From an uncultured Sphaerochaeta sp. (lineage in GTDB: Bacteria; Spirochaetota; Spirochaetia; Sphaerochaetales; Sphaerochaetaceae), in NCBI RefSeq assembly GCF_963676285.1, contig NZ_OY781063.1, positions 2,294,001 through 2,358,000 on the forward strand: a stretch of 64,000 nucleotides of DNA, in the 5' to 3' direction. The notes under the pieces were generated by a model, which had not been told where the DNA came from, did no database searches, and saw only the letters and a list, made by a program, of their open reading frames with translations. Below, one piece after another: positions 62,101 to 64,000 of the stretch; position 1 is the stretch's first letter; every line of letters starts with the position of its first letter. The position numbers and the translations under genes were made by a program.

Positions 62101-64000
62101 AAATATGCCTCAATCAGGTGAAAATTTGGATATGCATAATTCATTTGTTTTTACTCCGAGTTTAGACACAATAATTAAATCATTTAATCAATCGGCATAC
62201 TGTGCTCTTTCCTCGTCATCAATTGATTCCTCATGTTTTTTTGGACGCCATGGGAATGCTTTTCTCTGGGATTATGATTTGCCCAATTATTCTAATATCA
62301 GTGGTGAAAGTAATGGCTTCTATTTGCTTGTAAGAGAAAATCCAACTTTAATATCCTCAATTCGTGCAGCGATTGAGGAATTTGAGAAGACAACCTCAAA
62401 CTCCTTTACAGATTCTGAGATTCAAAATATTGTAGTCGAGATTTCTCGGCGTGGTATGCCAACCTTAAAGCGAATAGCAGCGGGGGGTGCAGCAGCTACT
62501 GGCGAATTTGGAGTATTGGTAACAATGAGATTGCTTCAGGATTCTTTTATTGAAGGCACTAAAAATGGATGTCTTATTCCCGTAAAACAAATTGCAGAGA
62601 AAGGATCTCGCATCAACTTAATTATACCCATGGATCCATTTCAATCACAGCTGGATAGTTTAAAACGTGCTTCTGAAGGTTCTGGAGTATCCTTTAGAAG
62701 ACCAGATTTAATTTTATTTAGTATTGCTTTGAATGATTTTGATATACCACTCTCGATTAAAATAACTCCTGTTGAAATAAAAGCTAGAACTTCTGAATTT
62801 TCAAAAGAGGAGATGCTATCTGCAATCGATCAAGCTAAGTCTTTCTCCAGTTATATAAAGAAACTTCTTTTCCGAAAGGAAGATGAAGATCTCGGTCGTT
62901 TATGGGATCTAGCAATCAAGGATTTTCTCTCATCGCTTATTTCATTTGGATTTCGGGTGTATGGAGTTCTTGAAGACTTGGGTAATGACAAGGAAGAATG
63001 GGCTAAACTTCATGAGAGAGTTATCGGAGGAATTTTTGCAGAAAGCCTAAATATTGAAATCGATGAAATTGGGAGATTGGTTGTCGTTGATAAATCTGCT
63101 GTAAGCAGGTCCTTTGATGCAGATGGAGATGGTTTCGACGAGGTGATTGTACTCACAGCCACAGATGCATTAGATATTTTCAGGAATGATTCAGAAACAT
63201 TAATTTCAAAAATATGCTCTAAAGTCGATGACTGGAAGTTTGTACCGCATGATGAAATAAGCCAATTTGTCGAAATATTTGCCTCTAGTAAAGATCTGCA
63301 GTCACCCATTCTGGATGAAGCAGATCGAGATTTTAGATATCCAGATGAGGACCAGCGTATGTCAATTGCAAGTGATGAGGAATTTCCTTATATATCTGAT
63401 TATAACGCGGCTGATACGTCCAATGATAATCAAGTAGAAGATGGTATAAAGTTTAAAATTGGTAAAACGATAAATGGATTTTCTCAATTTGAAAGGGATT
63501 TCTGGCCGAGCAACACAAATCTTAACCAAATTAATATAGGTATAGTGGGGGATTTAGGTACAGGGAAAACCCAGTTAACCAAAGCACTCATTTATCAAAT
63601 GGTAAAACAATCATCATTGAATCGTGAACATAGTCCACGATTTTTGATTTTTGACTATAAGGATGACTACTCCTCCCGGGATTTTGTCGATGCAGTTGGA
63701 GCAAAAGTTATTGAACCATTTGATATACCTTTGAATATGTTTGATGTAAGTAATTGTACTAATCGAAAACCCTGGATTGAACGGCATAAATTTTTTACTG
63801 ATGTGTTGTCCAAGATATACGGAGGAATTGGGCAAGTGCAACAGCTAAACATTAAAAATGCTGTTAAAGCTGCTTACAAAAAGGCAGCAGATATGGGAAA
63901 TAACTCCCCTACCTTAGAGCAAGTTTATCAAGAGTACTTAAATGTGACGAATGGAAAGCCTGATTCTCCTACTAATATTCTCTCGGATCTTATTGATATG
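59123..64000 (+). CDS. DptH-like giant protein with nuclease-like motif and HerA/FtsK-type ATPase (partial)
   Basis: Open for 1626 codons from ATG 59123 to the window end. Residues 1-~1150 are unassigned; WWLNQEN and HGHANSPIGMGGLIRNRVR are distinctive. Residues ~1193-1230 read RRPDLILF, then PVEIKARTSEFSKEEML: Asp1195 and Glu1218-x-Lys1220 fit a PD-(D/E)xK nuclease core. A P-loop, IGIVGDLGTGKTQLTKALI, starts near 1473, followed by FLIFDYKDDYSS, the HerA/FtsK-like arrangement of DptH. It would be the motor and possibly the nuclease of the restriction complex. Confidence 0.7.
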   Translation, partial: MIKLIETIEKIISDHVQLKIEARSDSEVRMVLHGFPLILLENLFRIYDLKEGLQIPNHDPIRVLLVADEIDEIKNAYCARCTPEDVVSNRNVRQTILILLPVGNHLNLSTSSAAAFIGLAPATIKGEKSFYNDPFVKIILEELRNLSKISNQDWDRISKIIKFAFDDWSMRGDADRSHSSLDECWNLLGKLFEVGDNYKLLIARCGLPNSSNSEVGTKDHLEVLGKLAKFIESNGFTSAREILLNEADAHLQSHIKDFFESLFLKKCESPLDFSKSPVYFYSQEKVPTEWWNVLDLDVWLNLLQQTKPVKTESFKVECLNPIVEVAKGLPWVVQDYPTFKIRMEEKSPNESILVYRGNGRSPKYEAKFPTNEEWIPDEVPVHSSAINYKFFAGDEYKPSNVRIISLENYSPGVIVFSRDAKKITLPKKKKAKASDKIDIWECDLDFSYTGTYMIELLLSSDTIISDEAEYDDTLGEDIKEAEIGKDNLYHRLFLAETDQESTYIIKVENPHIGAFLLHVNFHAENEEFVGVSSVFEALVLDNVKGKSSVNSVEINRGCRIYDLERKILDDPFACFPLIISDDYTSKMTSDLNWKTRPLLTSYSCENDVRPEFKNWKVPDQFIQVRSELLAYLNEKMSGDELLIELYRLDQSMLEEEFRELVKKYLQAYENWIQSDYESGILCDAYMVVPREGNTTGLSNEPEAILISPLHPIKLAWHCLSQSILAETAYKKTRCPAAGIINPHSVPDIMHVPCIQPGGKSKIIPFMAIRSSSPYWGVLWNGNKLSGLNDSSSSGIWADEAWGISISSISNGFNKAQVKRAVSDVRDIRIAKSTILISIISDTLGTSSCNEGIIEWCEENLGDVDKDEWASAGARKLDVLDMREASLYPSAAVIADLTDKTDAKVRWWLNQENKIKNDLCIVENLGVHLPYMTHGHANSPIGMGGLIRNRVRRHIDSSNGSQFIQESRAGKYYGNHNKTDELESHIGSTLAIMENMPQSGENLDMHNSFVFTPSLDTIIKSFNQSAYCALSSSSIDSSCFFGRHGNAFLWDYDLPNYSNISGESNGFYLLVRENPTLISSIRAAIEEFEKTTSNSFTDSEIQNIVVEISRRGMPTLKRIAAGGAAATGEFGVLVTMRLLQDSFIEGTKNGCLIPVKQIAEKGSRINLIIPMDPFQSQLDSLKRASEGSGVSFRRPDLILFSIALNDFDIPLSIKITPVEIKARTSEFSKEEMLSAIDQAKSFSSYIKKLLFRKEDEDLGRLWDLAIKDFLSSLISFGFRVYGVLEDLGNDKEEWAKLHERVIGGIFAESLNIEIDEIGRLVVVDKSAVSRSFDADGDGFDEVIVLTATDALDIFRNDSETLISKICSKVDDWKFVPHDEISQFVEIFASSKDLQSPILDEADRDFRYPDEDQRMSIASDEEFPYISDYNAADTSNDNQVEDGIKFKIGKTINGFSQFERDFWPSNTNLNQINIGIVGDLGTGKTQLTKALIYQMVKQSSLNREHSPRFLIFDYKDDYSSRDFVDAVGAKVIEPFDIPLNMFDVSNCTNRKPWIERHKFFTDVLSKIYGGIGQVQQLNIKNAVKAAYKKAADMGNNSPTLEQVYQEYLNVTNGKPDSPTNILSDLIDM

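Noticed and set aside
46293..64000. Calling the island a DISARM system
   Set aside because: A SNF2 helicase and a C5-methyltransferase are present, but no DrmA, DrmB (DUF1998) or DrmC (PLD) is seen, and the other proteins look DptF/G/H-like.
1..64000. tRNA, rRNA or CRISPR array
   Set aside because: No cloverleaf with a GTTCRA T-loop, no rRNA-like block and no regularly spaced repeats were found; the seven dispersed repeat copies are irregularly placed and degenerate.

Overview
This window looks like the chromosome of a free-living or host-associated spirochaete of the Sphaerochaeta type. That is an inference: the solute-binding proteins carry the short 'AAGSTES'-like mature N-termini common in that group, and the mix of GH38 mannosidases, TRAP and TTT carriers and many isolated regulators fits. 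No rRNA, tRNA or CRISPR array was recognised.

Region 1 (1-5349, minus strand) has a CPA2-type cation/proton antiporter (cut by the window start), a PTS EIIA-like protein and a 918-residue lipoprotein of unknown role. Region 2 (5350-16912) is a glycan and carboxylate block: two GH38 alpha-mannosidases behind a long leader with a LacI-type operator, an AraC regulator, and a divergent operon of a DHDPS/N-acetylneuraminate-lyase family enzyme with a three-part TRAP transporter, ending in a clear terminator. Region 3 (17017-23529) has a CPBP membrane protease, a NarL/DesK-type two-component system, a DinJ/YafQ toxin-antitoxin pair, an HD-GYP protein and a double GNAT protein.

Region 4 (23793-33591) is a sigma54-controlled catabolic unit. 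A PrpR-like enhancer-binding protein faces an operon with a COG4091-like dehydrogenase, a DUF1537 acid-sugar kinase (OtnK-like), a class II aldolase/decarboxylase (OtnC-like), an MDR dehydrogenase and a TctCBA transporter. Good -24/-12 promoters precede both the first enzyme gene and tctC. The expected job is uptake of a sugar acid and its conversion to a 3-oxo acid, then its phosphate, then a triose phosphate.

Region 5 (33600-46100) is a plastic area: nfeD plus an SPFH gene, a roughly 2-kb direct duplication of nagA-ywbE-VF530, an ISL3-family element with an exact 8-bp target duplication splitting an AbiEii-like gene, a decayed IS end, a relic of yafQ, several unknown genes, and part of a dispersed repeat family of which I count seven copies in the window.

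Region 6 (46293-64000) is an AT-rich defence island. It has an actin/Hsp70-fold ATPase with zinc-binding motifs, interrupted by a complete IS1182-like element whose removal restores the frame exactly. It meets tail to tail a SNF2-type helicase. A four-gene operon follows: a C5-cytosine methyltransferase, then proteins resembling DptF, DptG and DptH by order, size and motifs. The last runs off the window with a PD-(D/E)xK-like motif and a HerA/FtsK-like P-loop. A cytosine methylase in the place usually held by phosphorothioation genes is the strongest candidate here for a little-described anti-phage system.
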